Source of the DNA: Methylotenera_A sp040387095
GTDB taxonomy: Bacteria; Pseudomonadota; Gammaproteobacteria; Burkholderiales; Methylophilaceae
Length of the DNA stretch: 64,000 nt
NCBI GenBank assembly: GCA_040387095.1
Contig: JAZKEJ010000017.1
Coordinates: 1 to 64,000 of the forward strand
Direction: 5' to 3'
In this document: one piece after another, positions 1 to 8,743 of the stretch
Numbering within the stretch: the stretch's first letter is position 1
Layout: every line of letters starts with the position of its first letter
Notes under the pieces: model-generated
What the model was told of the DNA's origin: nothing
Seen by the model: only the letters and a program-made list of their open reading frames with translations
The model's database searches: none
Program-made: the position numbers and the translations under genes

Positions 1-2
1 CA

Positions 3-986
3 GCAAACTGGAAAGAAGCAACTGATGCGATTATCGCAGCAACAAACGAAAAAGCAGAGGGCGTTGCAACACGTAAAGCTTCACAAAATGTAATTGGCGC
101 GTTAGCTCCATTATTGCCTGAGTTCTTGGGTGGTTCTGCTGACTTGACTGGCTCTAACTTAACTTCAACAGGCAGTTTTGTACACGTTGATGCGAAAAAA
201 CCAGGTAACTATATCTCTTACGGTGTACGTGAATTCGGTATGTTCGCCATCATGAACGGTATGGCATTGCACGGTGGCTTGATTCCATTCGGCGGTACTT
301 TCCATATGTTCTCTGATTATGCAAAAAGCGCATTGCGTATGTCTGCATTGATGAAACAACGCACGATTGCTGTGCTGACGCATGACTCAATCGGTCAAGG
401 TGAAGATGGTCCAACGCACCAGCCAGTCGAAAATACGGCTGGCCTACGTTACATTCCGAACATGGATGTATGGCGTCCAGGTTCATCAACAGAAACTGCT
501 GTTGCTTGGGTTGCTGCCGTTGAGCGTATGACTGGTCCTTCAAGCTTGGTATTAAGTCGTCAAAACGTCGCTGGCATGAAACACGATGCTGCACAATTTG
601 CGGGTATGCGTAAAGGTGCTTATGTGTTATCTGACGTTGCCGATGCGCAAGTGATTATTATTGCAAACGGCTCTGAGCTAGAGTTGGCTGTTAAAGCAGC
701 AGCTGAATTGAATGCAGCGGGCACTAAAGTACGTGTGGTTTCAATGCCATCAACGAATGTGTTTGATCGTCAAGACAAAGCTTACAAAGACAGCGTGTTA
801 ACTCCGGGCGTTAAACGCGTGGCGGTTGAAGCGGGTGTAACGGATTTCTGGCGTAAATATGTTGGTTTGGAAGGCGCTGTTGTGGGTATCGATACATTCG
901 GTGAATCAGCTCCAGGTGGCGCATTGATGAAACACTTTGGCTTCACGGTTGAAAACGTGGTGGCAACTGTTAAGTCAGTGTTGTAA
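3..986 (+). CDS. tkt: Transketolase, C-terminal part (5' end outside window)
   Basis: Transketolase moves two-carbon ketol units between sugar phosphates (pentose phosphate and ribulose monophosphate regeneration) using thiamine diphosphate in the cytoplasm. The frame is open from base 3, so the gene starts before the window; about 327 residues are present, roughly the C-terminal half of the usual 660. Visible are the pyrimidine-binding domain with REFGM (the Glu that activates the cofactor), the stretch FGGTFHMFSDY, and the strongly conserved HDSIGQGEDGPTHQPVE with its active-site His. The C-terminal transketolase domain follows. The first ATG/TTG inside the frame is not a real start. gap follows after a terminator, the usual order in betaproteobacterial methylotrophs. 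Confidence 0.97.
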   Translation, partial: ANWKEATDAIIAATNEKAEGVATRKASQNVIGALAPLLPEFLGGSADLTGSNLTSTGSFVHVDAKKPGNYISYGVREFGMFAIMNGMALHGGLIPFGGTFHMFSDYAKSALRMSALMKQRTIAVLTHDSIGQGEDGPTHQPVENTAGLRYIPNMDVWRPGSSTETAVAWVAAVERMTGPSSLVLSRQNVAGMKHDAAQFAGMRKGAYVLSDVADAQVIIIANGSELELAVKAAAELNAAGTKVRVVSMPSTNVFDRQDKAYKDSVLTPGVKRVAVEAGVTDFWRKYVGLEGAVVGIDTFGESAPGGALMKHFGFTVENVVATVKSVL

Positions 987-1007
987 TTATTGAGTAAATA
1001 GTATCAG

Positions 1008-1036
1008 AAAGAGCCTCTTAACTAGAGGCTCTTTTT
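1008..1036 (+). terminator. Rho-independent terminator after tkt
   Basis: GAGCCTCT (1011-1018) pairs perfectly with AGAGGCTC (1024-1031) around a 5-base loop, is flanked by AAA/TTT and ends in a T run. It separates tkt from gap, so gap probably has its own promoter or is expressed by readthrough. Confidence 0.9.
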
Positions 1037-1077
1037 ATTTGCAGACTTTTAATAGTGGGTTTTGAAAGGGTAACGTA

Positions 1078-2103
1078 ATGGCAATTCGTGTCGCGATTAA
1101 TGGGTATGGGCGTATTGGGCGCAATGTACTGTGCGCATTTTATGAGCAAAAACGTAAGGACATTCAAATTGTGGCGATTAACGGCACAGCCAGTCCAGAA
1201 TGTAATGCACATTTAACTAAGCACGATACCATTCATGGCAAATTGGCTGGCACGGTAAGCCATGAGCAAGACGTAGCAGGGCATCATTATCTGATTGTGA
1301 ATGGCGATAAAATTCACATGTTTAACGAAAAAGATCCTTCAAAATTACCTTGGGATGCGCTTAATATTGATGTGGTGCTGGAGTGTACAGGCGTGTTCCG
1401 CACCAAAGAGAAATGTCAACCGCATTTAGACGCAGGTGCTAAAAGAGTGATTATTTCAGCGCCAGCCGATAAAAATGCCTGTGACGCAACCGTCGTAATG
1501 GGTGTTAACGATAAAGTTTTAAATTCTGGAATGACAGTGATTTCTAATGCATCTTGCACCACCAATGGTTTGGCGCCTATGGTAAAAGCTTTGCATGAAA
1601 AACTGGGTGTAGAAAGTGGGTTAATGACCACAATTCATTCTTACACAAACGATCAACTGCTGGTCGACGGACATCATAGTGATTTATATCGTGCCCGTGC
1701 CGCTGCTTTAAATATGATTCCAACCAAAACCGGCGCGGCACAAGCGGTCGGAATTGTGATTCCAGAACTAAAAGGCAAATTATCTGGCTTTGCAATTCGC
1801 GTACCGACGGCTAATGTTTCAGCAGTAGATTTAACGTTTATTGCCAGCCGAGAAACCACTCGCGAAGAAGTAAATGCGATTATGAGAGAGGCGTCTGAAG
1901 GCGCATTAAAAGGCATTCTGGCTTATAACACAGAGCCATTGGTTTCCTCAGATTTCAATCATACCGAAACATCAAGCAATTTTGATTCAACGCAGACTGT
2001 GGTGATTGGTAATTTGGTAAAAGTGTTAGCTTGGTATGATAACGAGTGGGGTTTTAGCTGTCGTATGTTAGATACAGCCGTTGCCTTGATGAAAGCTAAA
2101 TAA
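1078..2103 (+). CDS. gap: Type I glyceraldehyde-3-phosphate dehydrogenase
   Basis: Oxidises and phosphorylates glyceraldehyde 3-phosphate to 1,3-bisphosphoglycerate. The 341 residues match the normal family length. The N-terminal Rossmann domain has INGYGRIGRN (7-16); the catalytic Cys160 is in SNASCTTN and its partner His187 in TTIHS; WYDNEWG is near the C-terminus. After strand 2 the sequence reads VAING where NAD-specific enzymes usually have VAIND; loss of this Asp often goes with NADP acceptance, so the cofactor is uncertain. E4P dehydrogenase (Epd) was considered, but the TKTGAAQAVG and LSGFAIRVPT segments are GapA-like. It lies 38 nt upstream of pgk, probably in one operon. Confidence 0.95.
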   Translation: MAIRVAINGYGRIGRNVLCAFYEQKRKDIQIVAINGTASPECNAHLTKHDTIHGKLAGTVSHEQDVAGHHYLIVNGDKIHMFNEKDPSKLPWDALNIDVVLECTGVFRTKEKCQPHLDAGAKRVIISAPADKNACDATVVMGVNDKVLNSGMTVISNASCTTNGLAPMVKALHEKLGVESGLMTTIHSYTNDQLLVDGHHSDLYRARAAALNMIPTKTGAAQAVGIVIPELKGKLSGFAIRVPTANVSAVDLTFIASRETTREEVNAIMREASEGALKGILAYNTEPLVSSDFNHTETSSNFDSTQTVVIGNLVKVLAWYDNEWGFSCRMLDTAVALMKAK

Positions 2104-2141
2104 ATTAATTTTATAAGCCGCTTAATTTTATTGGAATTGTT

Positions 2142-3335
2142 ATGAAGTTTATCAAAATCACTGACCTTAATTTATCGGGCAAACGTGTATTGATCCGATC
2201 CGATTTAAATGTACCTGTTGCTAATGGAAAAGTCACTTCTGATGCACGTATCAGCGCCAGTATGGCAACGATCGAATATGCACTGAAACAAGGCGCAAGC
2301 GTGATGGTGACGTCACATTTGGGTCGTCCTGAAGAAGGTGTTTATTCAGAAGAAAATTCACTTAAGCCGGTGGTAGATGTGATTTCGGCAAAACTCAAAA
2401 AGCCAGTACGATTAATTAAAGACTGGGTAAATGGCGGTTTTGAAGTGGCGACGGGTGAGCTGGTGGTTTTAGAAAATTGCCGCTTTAATGTGGGCGAGAA
2501 AAAAAACAAAGACGAAACCGCTCAAGCGTATGCAAAATTATGCGATGTGTTTGTGATGGATGCTTTTGGCACGGCTCACCGTGCTGAAGCCAGTACGCAT
2601 GGTGTGGCAAAATTTGTACCAATCGCTTGTGCTGGTTTGCTGTTAAGCGAAGAGCTGGAAGCCTTAACCAAAGCATTGCTGGATCCTGCCCGACCCATGG
2701 TAGCGATTGTTGGTGGCAGCAAAGTTTCCACAAAATTAACCGTGTTAGAAAGCCTGTCAGAAAAAGTAGACCAAATGGTGGTTGGCGGCGGCATTGCCAA
2801 TACATTCTTAAAAGCCGCTGGTTTTGAAGTAGGCAAATCGCTGTGTGAAGATGATTTAGTACCTGTGGCGCGCACCTTAATGGACAAAATGAGCCAAAGA
2901 GGCGCAGCAGTGCCGATTGCAGTAGATGTTGTTTGTGGCAAAAAATTCGCTGCAGATGAGCCGGCAGTGAAGAAAGACGCAGGCTCTGTGACAACTGACG
3001 ATATGATTTTTGATATTGGCGCGAAATCTGCTAATGAATTAGCAGAGATTATCAAAAATGCAGGCACGGTAGTTTGGAATGGCCCAGTTGGCGTGTTTGA
3101 GTTTGATCAATTTGCTGAGGGAACTAAAACCATTGCGCACGCAATTGCGAACACCAAAGCGTTTACATTGGCAGGCGGCGGCGACACCATTGCAGCCATT
3201 CAGAAATATGATATTTACGACAAAATTTCGTACATCTCAACGGCAGGCGGCGCATTCCTGGAATTTTTGGAAGGTAAAACATTACCGGCAGTAGAGATTT
3301 TAGAAACTCGAGCGAAAGAACAAGCGCAGAAATAA
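2142..3335 (+). CDS. pgk: Phosphoglycerate kinase
   Basis: Transfers phosphate from 1,3-bisphosphoglycerate to ADP in glycolysis. At 397 residues it is full length. The N-terminal substrate domain carries RSDLNVP (19-25), SHLGRP (58-63) and ENCRF (111-115); the hinge and nucleotide domain show GGSKVSTKL (191-199), WNGPVGVFE and the C-terminal GGGDT. It sits directly downstream of gap on the same strand and is followed by a strong terminator, so gap-pgk form a two-gene unit. Confidence 0.97.
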   Translation: MKFIKITDLNLSGKRVLIRSDLNVPVANGKVTSDARISASMATIEYALKQGASVMVTSHLGRPEEGVYSEENSLKPVVDVISAKLKKPVRLIKDWVNGGFEVATGELVVLENCRFNVGEKKNKDETAQAYAKLCDVFVMDAFGTAHRAEASTHGVAKFVPIACAGLLLSEELEALTKALLDPARPMVAIVGGSKVSTKLTVLESLSEKVDQMVVGGGIANTFLKAAGFEVGKSLCEDDLVPVARTLMDKMSQRGAAVPIAVDVVCGKKFAADEPAVKKDAGSVTTDDMIFDIGAKSANELAEIIKNAGTVVWNGPVGVFEFDQFAEGTKTIAHAIANTKAFTLAGGGDTIAAIQKYDIYDKISYISTAGGAFLEFLEGKTLPAVEILETRAKEQAQK

Positions 3336-3360
3336 GCTTAAGCCTACTTTTGTACGTTTT

Positions 3361-3386
3361 AAAAGGGGCATAAGCCCCTTTTTTAT
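3361..3386 (+). terminator. Rho-independent terminator after pgk
   Basis: AAAAGGGGC (3361-3369) pairs with GCCCCTTTT (3374-3382) around an ATAA tetraloop, then continues into Ts. Confidence 0.92.
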
Positions 3387-3466
3387 TTTTGGTTTTTATC
3401 TTTAACTTTTTATTTTTTGGCTAAAAATAATTGTTAATAATTCATCGTTAAGACTTTATTTTCTAA

Positions 3467-3524
3467 TACATTAAATTTCCAAATGTATTCAATTTTCAAG
3501 TACATTAAATTCAGATATATTCAA
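3467..3524 (+). repeat. Imperfect tandem repeat in the pyk leader
   Basis: TACATTAAATT occurs at 3467-3477 and again at 3501-3511, each followed by a related TGTATTCAA/TATATTCAA segment, giving about two imperfect units of roughly 34 bp. The second unit ends just before the pyk ribosome binding site (near 3525-3529). The function is unknown. Confidence 0.5.
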
Positions 3525-3534
3525 ATAGGTATTC

Positions 3535-4977
3535 ATGATATTACGCAAAACGAAAATTGTAGCAACACTAGGCCCTGCAAGCACTTCAGAAGAAATGATT
3601 GCGCGTTTAATTACGGCTGGCGTAAACGTAGTCCGGCTTAATTTTTCTCATGGCACGGCAGATGAGCATATTAACCGTGCAGAAATTGTACGCAAAATTG
3701 CATTAAAACTTGGCCGACCAGTCGGTGTGCTGTGTGATTTACAGGGGCCAAAAATCAGAATTGGTAAGTTTGAGCTGGGTAAAATCATCTTAAAAACAGG
3801 GGATTTATTTATCCTGGATGCCGATTGCATACTAGGCAATCAATATAAAGTGGGTTTGGATTATAAAACCTTGCCGCAGGAAGTGGTTGAAGGTGCCGTG
3901 TTGCTGTTGGATGATGGTCGAATTACCATGCAGGTAGACAGGGTAAAAGGCAATCAAATCCACTGCGTAGTTTTAAGCGGCGGTTTATTGAGCAATAATA
4001 AGGGGATCAATCGTCAGGGCGGTGGCTTATCCGCTGATGCGCTAACAGCAAAAGATAAGCGGGATTTAATTACCGCTGTGGCGCTGGAAGCAGATTATAT
4101 TGCGATTTCGTTTCCAAAATCCGCAGCAGACGTCGTGCAGGCAAAGACTCTGGTGAAACAGGCTGGCGGTACTGCGAGCATCGTGGCCAAGATTGAACGT
4201 GCAGAAGCGATTGACCATCTGGAAGCGATTATTGAAGCCAGCGATGCAATTATGGTGGCGCGCGGTGATCTGGGTGTGGAAGTAGGCGATGCGGCCGTGC
4301 CAGGATTACAAAAACGCATGATTCGTATGGCACGGGCGCAAAATAAATTAGTGATTACCGCTACGCAAATGATGGAATCCATGATTACCAGCCCAATTCC
4401 CACGAGGGCGGAAGTGTCAGATGTGGCGAATGCGGTATTGGATGGCACAGATGCGGTTATGCTTTCTGCTGAAACCGCTGCAGGGCAGTATCCACTGGAA
4501 ACGGTGCAAGCGGTTGATCGCGTGGTGATGGAAGCAGAAAAAGAATACTTTAATCAGTATCGCGACCAGAAATTAGATCAGGTGTTTGTCAAAACCGATG
4601 AAGCAGTTGCCGCAGCCGCTATTTACACTGCGCAACATTTGCGGGTAAAAGCCATCGCAGCACTCACGCAATCTGGCAATGCAGCACAATGGCTATCGCG
4701 AGCAGATGCACAGGTGCCGATTTACGCGCTCTCGCCAGATAAATTTGCACGTAGAAAACTCACCTTGCACCGAGGCGTTTATCCCTATCCTATTGAGCAC
4801 GAAAACAAGAACAGAGACGAAATTTTGCATGAAATGGAACAAGTACTATTAAAAAATGCAGCTGTAGAAACAGGAGATATTGTTTTATTCACATTTGGAG
4901 AGCCAATCGGCAGTCCTGGCGGCACCAACACACTGAAAGTGGTTAAAGTGGGATTGCAAGGCAAGCTGTCACTTTAA
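3535..4977 (+). CDS. pyk: Pyruvate kinase
   Basis: Converts phosphoenolpyruvate and ADP to pyruvate and ATP. The 480 residues are normal for bacterial PykF/PykA. Motifs: KIVATLGPAS (7-16), NFSHG (36-40), the substrate-binding Lys219 in VAKIERAE, MVARGDLGVE (240-249) and TATQMMESM. The C-terminal domain (about 350-480) is the allosteric region. The ATG at 3535 follows an AGG-type ribosome binding site. An approximately 200-nt leader with a small tandem repeat separates it from pgk, so it is probably transcribed separately. Confidence 0.97.
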   Translation: MILRKTKIVATLGPASTSEEMIARLITAGVNVVRLNFSHGTADEHINRAEIVRKIALKLGRPVGVLCDLQGPKIRIGKFELGKIILKTGDLFILDADCILGNQYKVGLDYKTLPQEVVEGAVLLLDDGRITMQVDRVKGNQIHCVVLSGGLLSNNKGINRQGGGLSADALTAKDKRDLITAVALEADYIAISFPKSAADVVQAKTLVKQAGGTASIVAKIERAEAIDHLEAIIEASDAIMVARGDLGVEVGDAAVPGLQKRMIRMARAQNKLVITATQMMESMITSPIPTRAEVSDVANAVLDGTDAVMLSAETAAGQYPLETVQAVDRVVMEAEKEYFNQYRDQKLDQVFVKTDEAVAAAAIYTAQHLRVKAIAALTQSGNAAQWLSRADAQVPIYALSPDKFARRKLTLHRGVYPYPIEHENKNRDEILHEMEQVLLKNAAVETGDIVLFTFGEPIGSPGGTNTLKVVKVGLQGKLSL

Positions 4978-5013
4978 AATTAACATCAATTTTTGCTAAT
5001 CATTTTAAATTGA

Positions 5014-5019
5014 TATAAT
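5014..5019 (+). promoter_or_regulatory. Candidate -10 box (TATAAT) upstream of the GT61 gene
   Basis: A perfect TATAAT lies 47 nt before the TTG start at 5066; the best -35 candidates upstream (TTTTGC at 4991 with 17-bp spacing, TTGCTA at 4993 with 15) are weak. A private promoter would fit an inserted gene. Confidence 0.4.
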
Positions 5020-5065
5020 TCATACGACCTTTAAAAATATATAAATCAAATGAAAAGAGGTTATT

Positions 5066-6133
5066 TTGATTAATAAACTGTTTAGATTGACAGCAAAAAT
5101 ACTCGGTAAGCCAATTGATCATCAAAAGTATATGCATAAAGGCGTTGTTCTATGTCCTGCAGAGGAGCAGTTAAGTCCACCAGCTATATATATTGACTCA
5201 CATTTAAATCGAATTAAGGGAATACCTGCAACATCTTCTAAAGAAAGAGAGTATTGCTATTTACATCAAAGAACAGCTAAACACTCACCCACAATACTTT
5301 ACAGCATAGGCTCTTCGATATTATTCCGTGGTGGACTATGGACAGGCAAAAGAGAGGTCATGCTTAGGCGGTTAAATGAGGGGGATTCAAGGTATAAATT
5401 TGATTTAAAACAAGCAGTTTTGACAGACTCAGATATCGCTAATCAATATTTTGGGCATTGGGTTCATGACGTAATGCCTGCTTCCTTAATTGGAACTGCT
5501 GAAATGCCATCTCTTGCCTTTAAAAAACCACATTACCCTCATGCAGTTGATTATCACCATTTATTAGATTTGAACACGATTTATGGAAACCAAGGAGAGG
5601 TCAGAAATTTATATTTACTCAGTGATTTTTCACAAAACTCACATAAGATTAAACGCTATCTAGAGATCAGGAAGCGTATAAAAGAAAAGTTGAATCCAGT
5701 AGATAGCGATTATCAAGGAATTTATATTGCCAGAGGTACGACGGGTGTAAAAAGAATGCTGTCCAATGAGCAGGTATTAATTGAACACCTTGTTAAGCGC
5801 GGCTTTGATATTGTTTATCCAGAACAGATGTCAGTAGAAATGTTGATTAGAAAGCTTTGGAATGTGCCATTGGTTATTTCTGTAGAAGGCAGTGCACTGG
5901 CTCATGCCATTTATTCAATTGCGCTTAATGGGGCATATCTGGTATTACAACCGTATTTTAGGGTAACGCATATACATAAAGGCATATGCGATGCGATGAA
6001 TCGGCCTTATGGATTTTATGTTTGTCCACCTAGCAATGAGGTTGGTAGTTTCGTTATCGACTCAATGGCAGATTTAGATAGTATGATTGATAGATTGCAT
6101 GATGAAAGTGGAAATAGAAATGCATCTAATTAG
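5066..6133 (+). CDS. Putative glycosyltransferase, family 61 (DUF563-like)
   Basis: A 355-residue protein resembling GT61/DUF563 glycosyltransferases, which decorate polysaccharides or glycans. Supporting features are the central NQYFGHWVHDVMP segment (the family's N-x-x-HW-x-x-D element), the YIARG strand, VIEHLVKRGF-like spacing before IVYPEQMS, and VISVEGSALAHAIYS near the C-terminus. There is no signal peptide or membrane segment. The TTG start at 5066 has a good ribosome binding site (GAAAAGAGG, 5052-5060). Base composition is more AT-rich than its neighbours, and it occupies the slot between pyk and purC where many betaproteobacteria carry fba, suggesting acquisition. The acceptor and sugar cannot be read from sequence. 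Confidence 0.7.
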   Translation: MINKLFRLTAKILGKPIDHQKYMHKGVVLCPAEEQLSPPAIYIDSHLNRIKGIPATSSKEREYCYLHQRTAKHSPTILYSIGSSILFRGGLWTGKREVMLRRLNEGDSRYKFDLKQAVLTDSDIANQYFGHWVHDVMPASLIGTAEMPSLAFKKPHYPHAVDYHHLLDLNTIYGNQGEVRNLYLLSDFSQNSHKIKRYLEIRKRIKEKLNPVDSDYQGIYIARGTTGVKRMLSNEQVLIEHLVKRGFDIVYPEQMSVEMLIRKLWNVPLVISVEGSALAHAIYSIALNGAYLVLQPYFRVTHIHKGICDAMNRPYGFYVCPPSNEVGSFVIDSMADLDSMIDRLHDESGNRNASN

Positions 6134-6147
6134 ATTTGGAATTTAAT

Positions 6148-7059
6148 TTGGCTAATATATTAACAAAAACCAATCTTCAAAGCTTAACCTTGACTCACCA
6201 AGGCAAAGTGCGCGATATTTATGCGATTAACGATGACGCAATGTTGCTGGTTAGTACAGATAGGCTGTCAGCTTTTGATGTGATATTACCTACTGGCATA
6301 CCCAATAAAGGCGCTATGTTGACGCAAATGGCCAACTTTTGGTTTGCTAAGCTCAAACACATTGTGCCGAATCACTTAACGGGTATTGACCCGCTTTCAG
6401 TGGTAGATGGCGCAGAGGATAAATCACAGCTCGGTGAAGGTAAGCTAAGTCGCGCAGTGGTGGTCAAAAAACTGAAACCATTGCCGATTGAAGCAATTGT
6501 GCGTGGTTACTTGGTTGGTAGCGGCTGGAAAGAGTACAAAGCTAGAGGCACGGTTTGCGGTATTCATCTACCCGCTGGTTTGCAGGAAGCATCAAAACTG
6601 CCAGCACCAATTTTTACGCCATCATCCAAAGCGGCTGTAGGTGAGCATGATGAGAATATCAGTCTGCAGGCGTGTGCAGATTTAATCGGTCACGACATGG
6701 CAGAAAAAGTCGCCAAAGTGGCGATTCAGCTCTACAGTGAAGCCGCCGAATATGCATTAACACGCGGCATTATTATTGCCGATACCAAATTTGAATTTGG
6801 CTTGGATAATCAAGGCGTGTTACACGTTATGGATGAAGTATTAACACCCGATTCATCGCGTTTTTGGCCGCTGGCGCAATATCAAGTTGGCAGTAATCCG
6901 CCTAGTTACGATAAACAGTTTGTGCGCGATTGGCTAGAAAGCATCCACTGGAATAAGACGCCGCCAGCACCTGCTTTGCCAGAAGATGTGGCAAAAAAAA
7001 CCAGCGAAAAATATTTAGAAGCTTATGAGAAATTAACTGGTCAAAAGTTAACCAGTTAA
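6148..7059 (+). CDS. purC: Phosphoribosylaminoimidazole-succinocarboxamide synthase (SAICAR synthetase)
   Basis: Joins CAIR and aspartate to make SAICAR in purine biosynthesis. About 303 residues, with the family signatures GKVRDIY, LVSTDRLSAFDV, PIEAIVRGYLVGSGWKEY, EHDENIS and IIADTKFEFG. I prefer the TTG at 6148 (MANILTKTN...) because GGA at 6138-6140 sits at the right distance and family members begin similarly; the frame can also start at a TTG at 6136, three bases after the upstream stop, with no ribosome binding site. No purE/purK follows here. Confidence 0.93.
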   Translation: MANILTKTNLQSLTLTHQGKVRDIYAINDDAMLLVSTDRLSAFDVILPTGIPNKGAMLTQMANFWFAKLKHIVPNHLTGIDPLSVVDGAEDKSQLGEGKLSRAVVVKKLKPLPIEAIVRGYLVGSGWKEYKARGTVCGIHLPAGLQEASKLPAPIFTPSSKAAVGEHDENISLQACADLIGHDMAEKVAKVAIQLYSEAAEYALTRGIIIADTKFEFGLDNQGVLHVMDEVLTPDSSRFWPLAQYQVGSNPPSYDKQFVRDWLESIHWNKTPPAPALPEDVAKKTSEKYLEAYEKLTGQKLTS

Positions 7060-7081
7060 TTGATTTAAAAGCTCAATCAAT

Positions 7082-7354
7082 ATGCTTGAAAAATTAAAGC
7101 AAATTGCTACACGCCTTAAAGTAGAATTTGTTTTCTACCAGCGTTTGCAAAAACATCCAAAAACGCCAAAGCTGGCTAAGGCTTTATTATGGCTGGCGAT
7201 TGGCTATGTGTTGATGCCATTTGATTTAATTCCTGATTTTCTACCAGTTATTGGACAATTAGATGAATTAGTGATTGTGCCAATGTTGCTGTATTGCGCG
7301 CTAAAATTAACACATCCCGCTGTAATTGCTGAATGCCGGGTTATGACAACATGA
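7082..7354 (+). CDS. YkvA-type DUF1232 small membrane protein
   Basis: A 90-residue protein with the DUF1232 core: LLWLAIGYVLMPFDLIPDFLPVIGQLDE, a transmembrane hairpin containing the conserved P-x-D-L-I-P-D-F-x-P signature at about residues 45-57. The function of the family is unknown; proteins of this type sit in the inner membrane. Its TGA (7352-7354) overlaps the ATG of the next gene at 7351 (ATGA), so the two are translationally coupled. Confidence 0.85.
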   Translation: MLEKLKQIATRLKVEFVFYQRLQKHPKTPKLAKALLWLAIGYVLMPFDLIPDFLPVIGQLDELVIVPMLLYCALKLTHPAVIAECRVMTT

Positions 7355-7983
7355 TGCAAATATGGCAAATGGTGCTGAATTTTGATGCGCATTTGCCTGC
7401 TCTGGTCGCCATGCACGCCAATATGGTCTATCTCATATTATTCAGCGTGATTTTTTTGCAAATCGGCGTATTGCCTTTCTTTTTTCTGCCCAGCAATCCA
7501 TTTTTATTTGTTTGCGGTGCACTATGGGCCGCCTCTCAACTCAATATTGGACTGCTATTAGTGGTATTAATAGTTGCCACTGTTCTAGGTAATTTTTGTG
7601 GCTATGGGTTAGGTAAAACAGTCGGACAGATATTCTTTGTGGATTATTTAAAATGGCCAAGTCAGGCAGCATTAGATAAAACCCGAATTTTTTACGATAA
7701 GCATGGCGAAAAGGGCTTTCTATTTTGCTTATTTTTACCAATTATTAGAACGCTTGCTCCATTTTTGGCAGGTGTTACACAGATGGTTTTTTTAAAATTT
7801 GCGCGCTCATCTTCGATAGGTGCGATATTTTGGGTGCTAACTTGTGTATTGTCGGGTTATTTTTTTGGCAATATACCGATTATCCAGCGCCATTTAGGTA
7901 CGTTTACTATGGCAGGCTTAGGTCTGTTGATTATTGCCGTGCTACTTAAAAAAGGCTGGCGGTTTTTTGCCAAAGGTAATTAA
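7351..7983 (+). CDS. DedA-family inner-membrane protein
   Basis: About 210 residues with several membrane segments and the DedA (SNARE-associated/VTT) pattern: FFLPSNPFLFVCGALWA at the N-terminus, a G-rich segment GNFCGYGLGKTVG, FYDKHGEKGFLFCLFLPIIRTLAPFLAGVTQM containing the family's F-x-R-x-x-P-x-x-x-G motif, and a C-terminal helix. DedA proteins are polyprenyl-phosphate or phospholipid transporters tied to the proton motive force. The frame extends back to an ATG at 7333, but the ATG at 7351 overlapping the DUF1232 stop as ATGA is the more likely start. Confidence 0.85.
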   Translation: MMQIWQMVLNFDAHLPALVAMHANMVYLILFSVIFLQIGVLPFFFLPSNPFLFVCGALWAASQLNIGLLLVVLIVATVLGNFCGYGLGKTVGQIFFVDYLKWPSQAALDKTRIFYDKHGEKGFLFCLFLPIIRTLAPFLAGVTQMVFLKFARSSSIGAIFWVLTCVLSGYFFGNIPIIQRHLGTFTMAGLGLLIIAVLLKKGWRFFAKGN

Positions 7984-8052
7984 TGCCAATTCAACTGGTT
8001 CGCGTATATATTAATCGCGCTTCAGCGCAACAAATCATTAACAAACTTCAAG

Positions 8053-8058
8053 TATAAT
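8053..8058 (+). promoter_or_regulatory. Candidate -10 box (TATAAT) of ppa
   Basis: A perfect TATAAT ends 29 nt before the ppa ATG; no good -35 hexamer is visible at 16-18 bp upstream. Confidence 0.4.
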
Positions 8059-8087
8059 TCGGTTTTTCCTTCAAGGCTGTTTTTAAT

Positions 8088-8636
8088 ATGTCGTTAAACC
8101 AAGTGCCGTCTGGCTTAGATTTACCCAACGATTTCAATGTGATTATTGAGATCCCTATGCAGGGCGACCCTGTCAAATATGAAGTGGATAAAGACAGCGG
8201 TGCGATTTTTGTTGACCGTTTTATGGGTACTGCCATGCAATATCCAACTAACTACGGCTATATTCCGCATACCTTGGCAGATGATGGCGATCCAGTCGAC
8301 GTATTGGTGATGACGCCGGTGCCGTTGATTCCAGGTGTGGTTGTGCGTTGCCGTCCATTGGGTGTGCTGTTGATGGAAGATGAAGCAGGCTTAGATGCAA
8401 AAGTATTTGCGGTTCCCGTGCCTAAAGTTTGCGGTTTGTATGGACATTTAAAAGCGCATACGGATGTTTCAACTTGGCGCTTAGAAATGATTTCCCACTT
8501 TTTTGAGCATTATAAAGATTTGGATAAAGGTAAATGGGTGAAAATTAACGGTTGGGGTGATATCGAAGCCGCCAAAAAAGAGATTTTAGCTGGTGTTGAA
8601 AATTATAATAATGCGGAAGTGAAACCTGCTTTTTAA
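8088..8636 (+). CDS. ppa: Family I inorganic pyrophosphatase
   Basis: Hydrolyses cytoplasmic pyrophosphate to drive biosynthesis. The 182 residues equal the bacterial hexameric type. The active-site aspartates are all present: DDGDPVDVLV (D66, D68, D71) and EDEAGLDAK (D98, D103), together with the YPTNYGYIP substrate loop and a C-terminal HFFEHYKDLDKGKWVK segment. It converges on the membrane pyrophosphatase hppA with one shared terminator between them. Confidence 0.97.
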   Translation: MSLNQVPSGLDLPNDFNVIIEIPMQGDPVKYEVDKDSGAIFVDRFMGTAMQYPTNYGYIPHTLADDGDPVDVLVMTPVPLIPGVVVRCRPLGVLLMEDEAGLDAKVFAVPVPKVCGLYGHLKAHTDVSTWRLEMISHFFEHYKDLDKGKWVKINGWGDIEAAKKEILAGVENYNNAEVKPAF

Positions 8637-8687
8637 TGCGTTTTATTCAGCTAGATTAGTGGTTAAATTAACACTAAAAATATCAAT

Positions 8688-8714
8688 AAAAAGGCAGCTA
8701 AAAGCTGCCTTTTT
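8688..8714. terminator. Bidirectional terminator between ppa and hppA
   Basis: A perfect stem AAAAAGGCAGCT (8688-8699) / AGCTGCCTTTTT (8703-8714) with a 3-base loop. The A/T flanks allow termination on both strands, serving the convergent ppa (+) and hppA (-). Confidence 0.92.
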
Positions 8715-8743
8715 ATTGATTAAAACTTAATTATTAGTCTGAA

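Noticed and set aside
2485..3067. Two overlapping minus-strand frames of 163-169 codons inside pgk
   Set aside because: Shadows of the strong pgk frame; no ribosome binding site and no recognisable protein.
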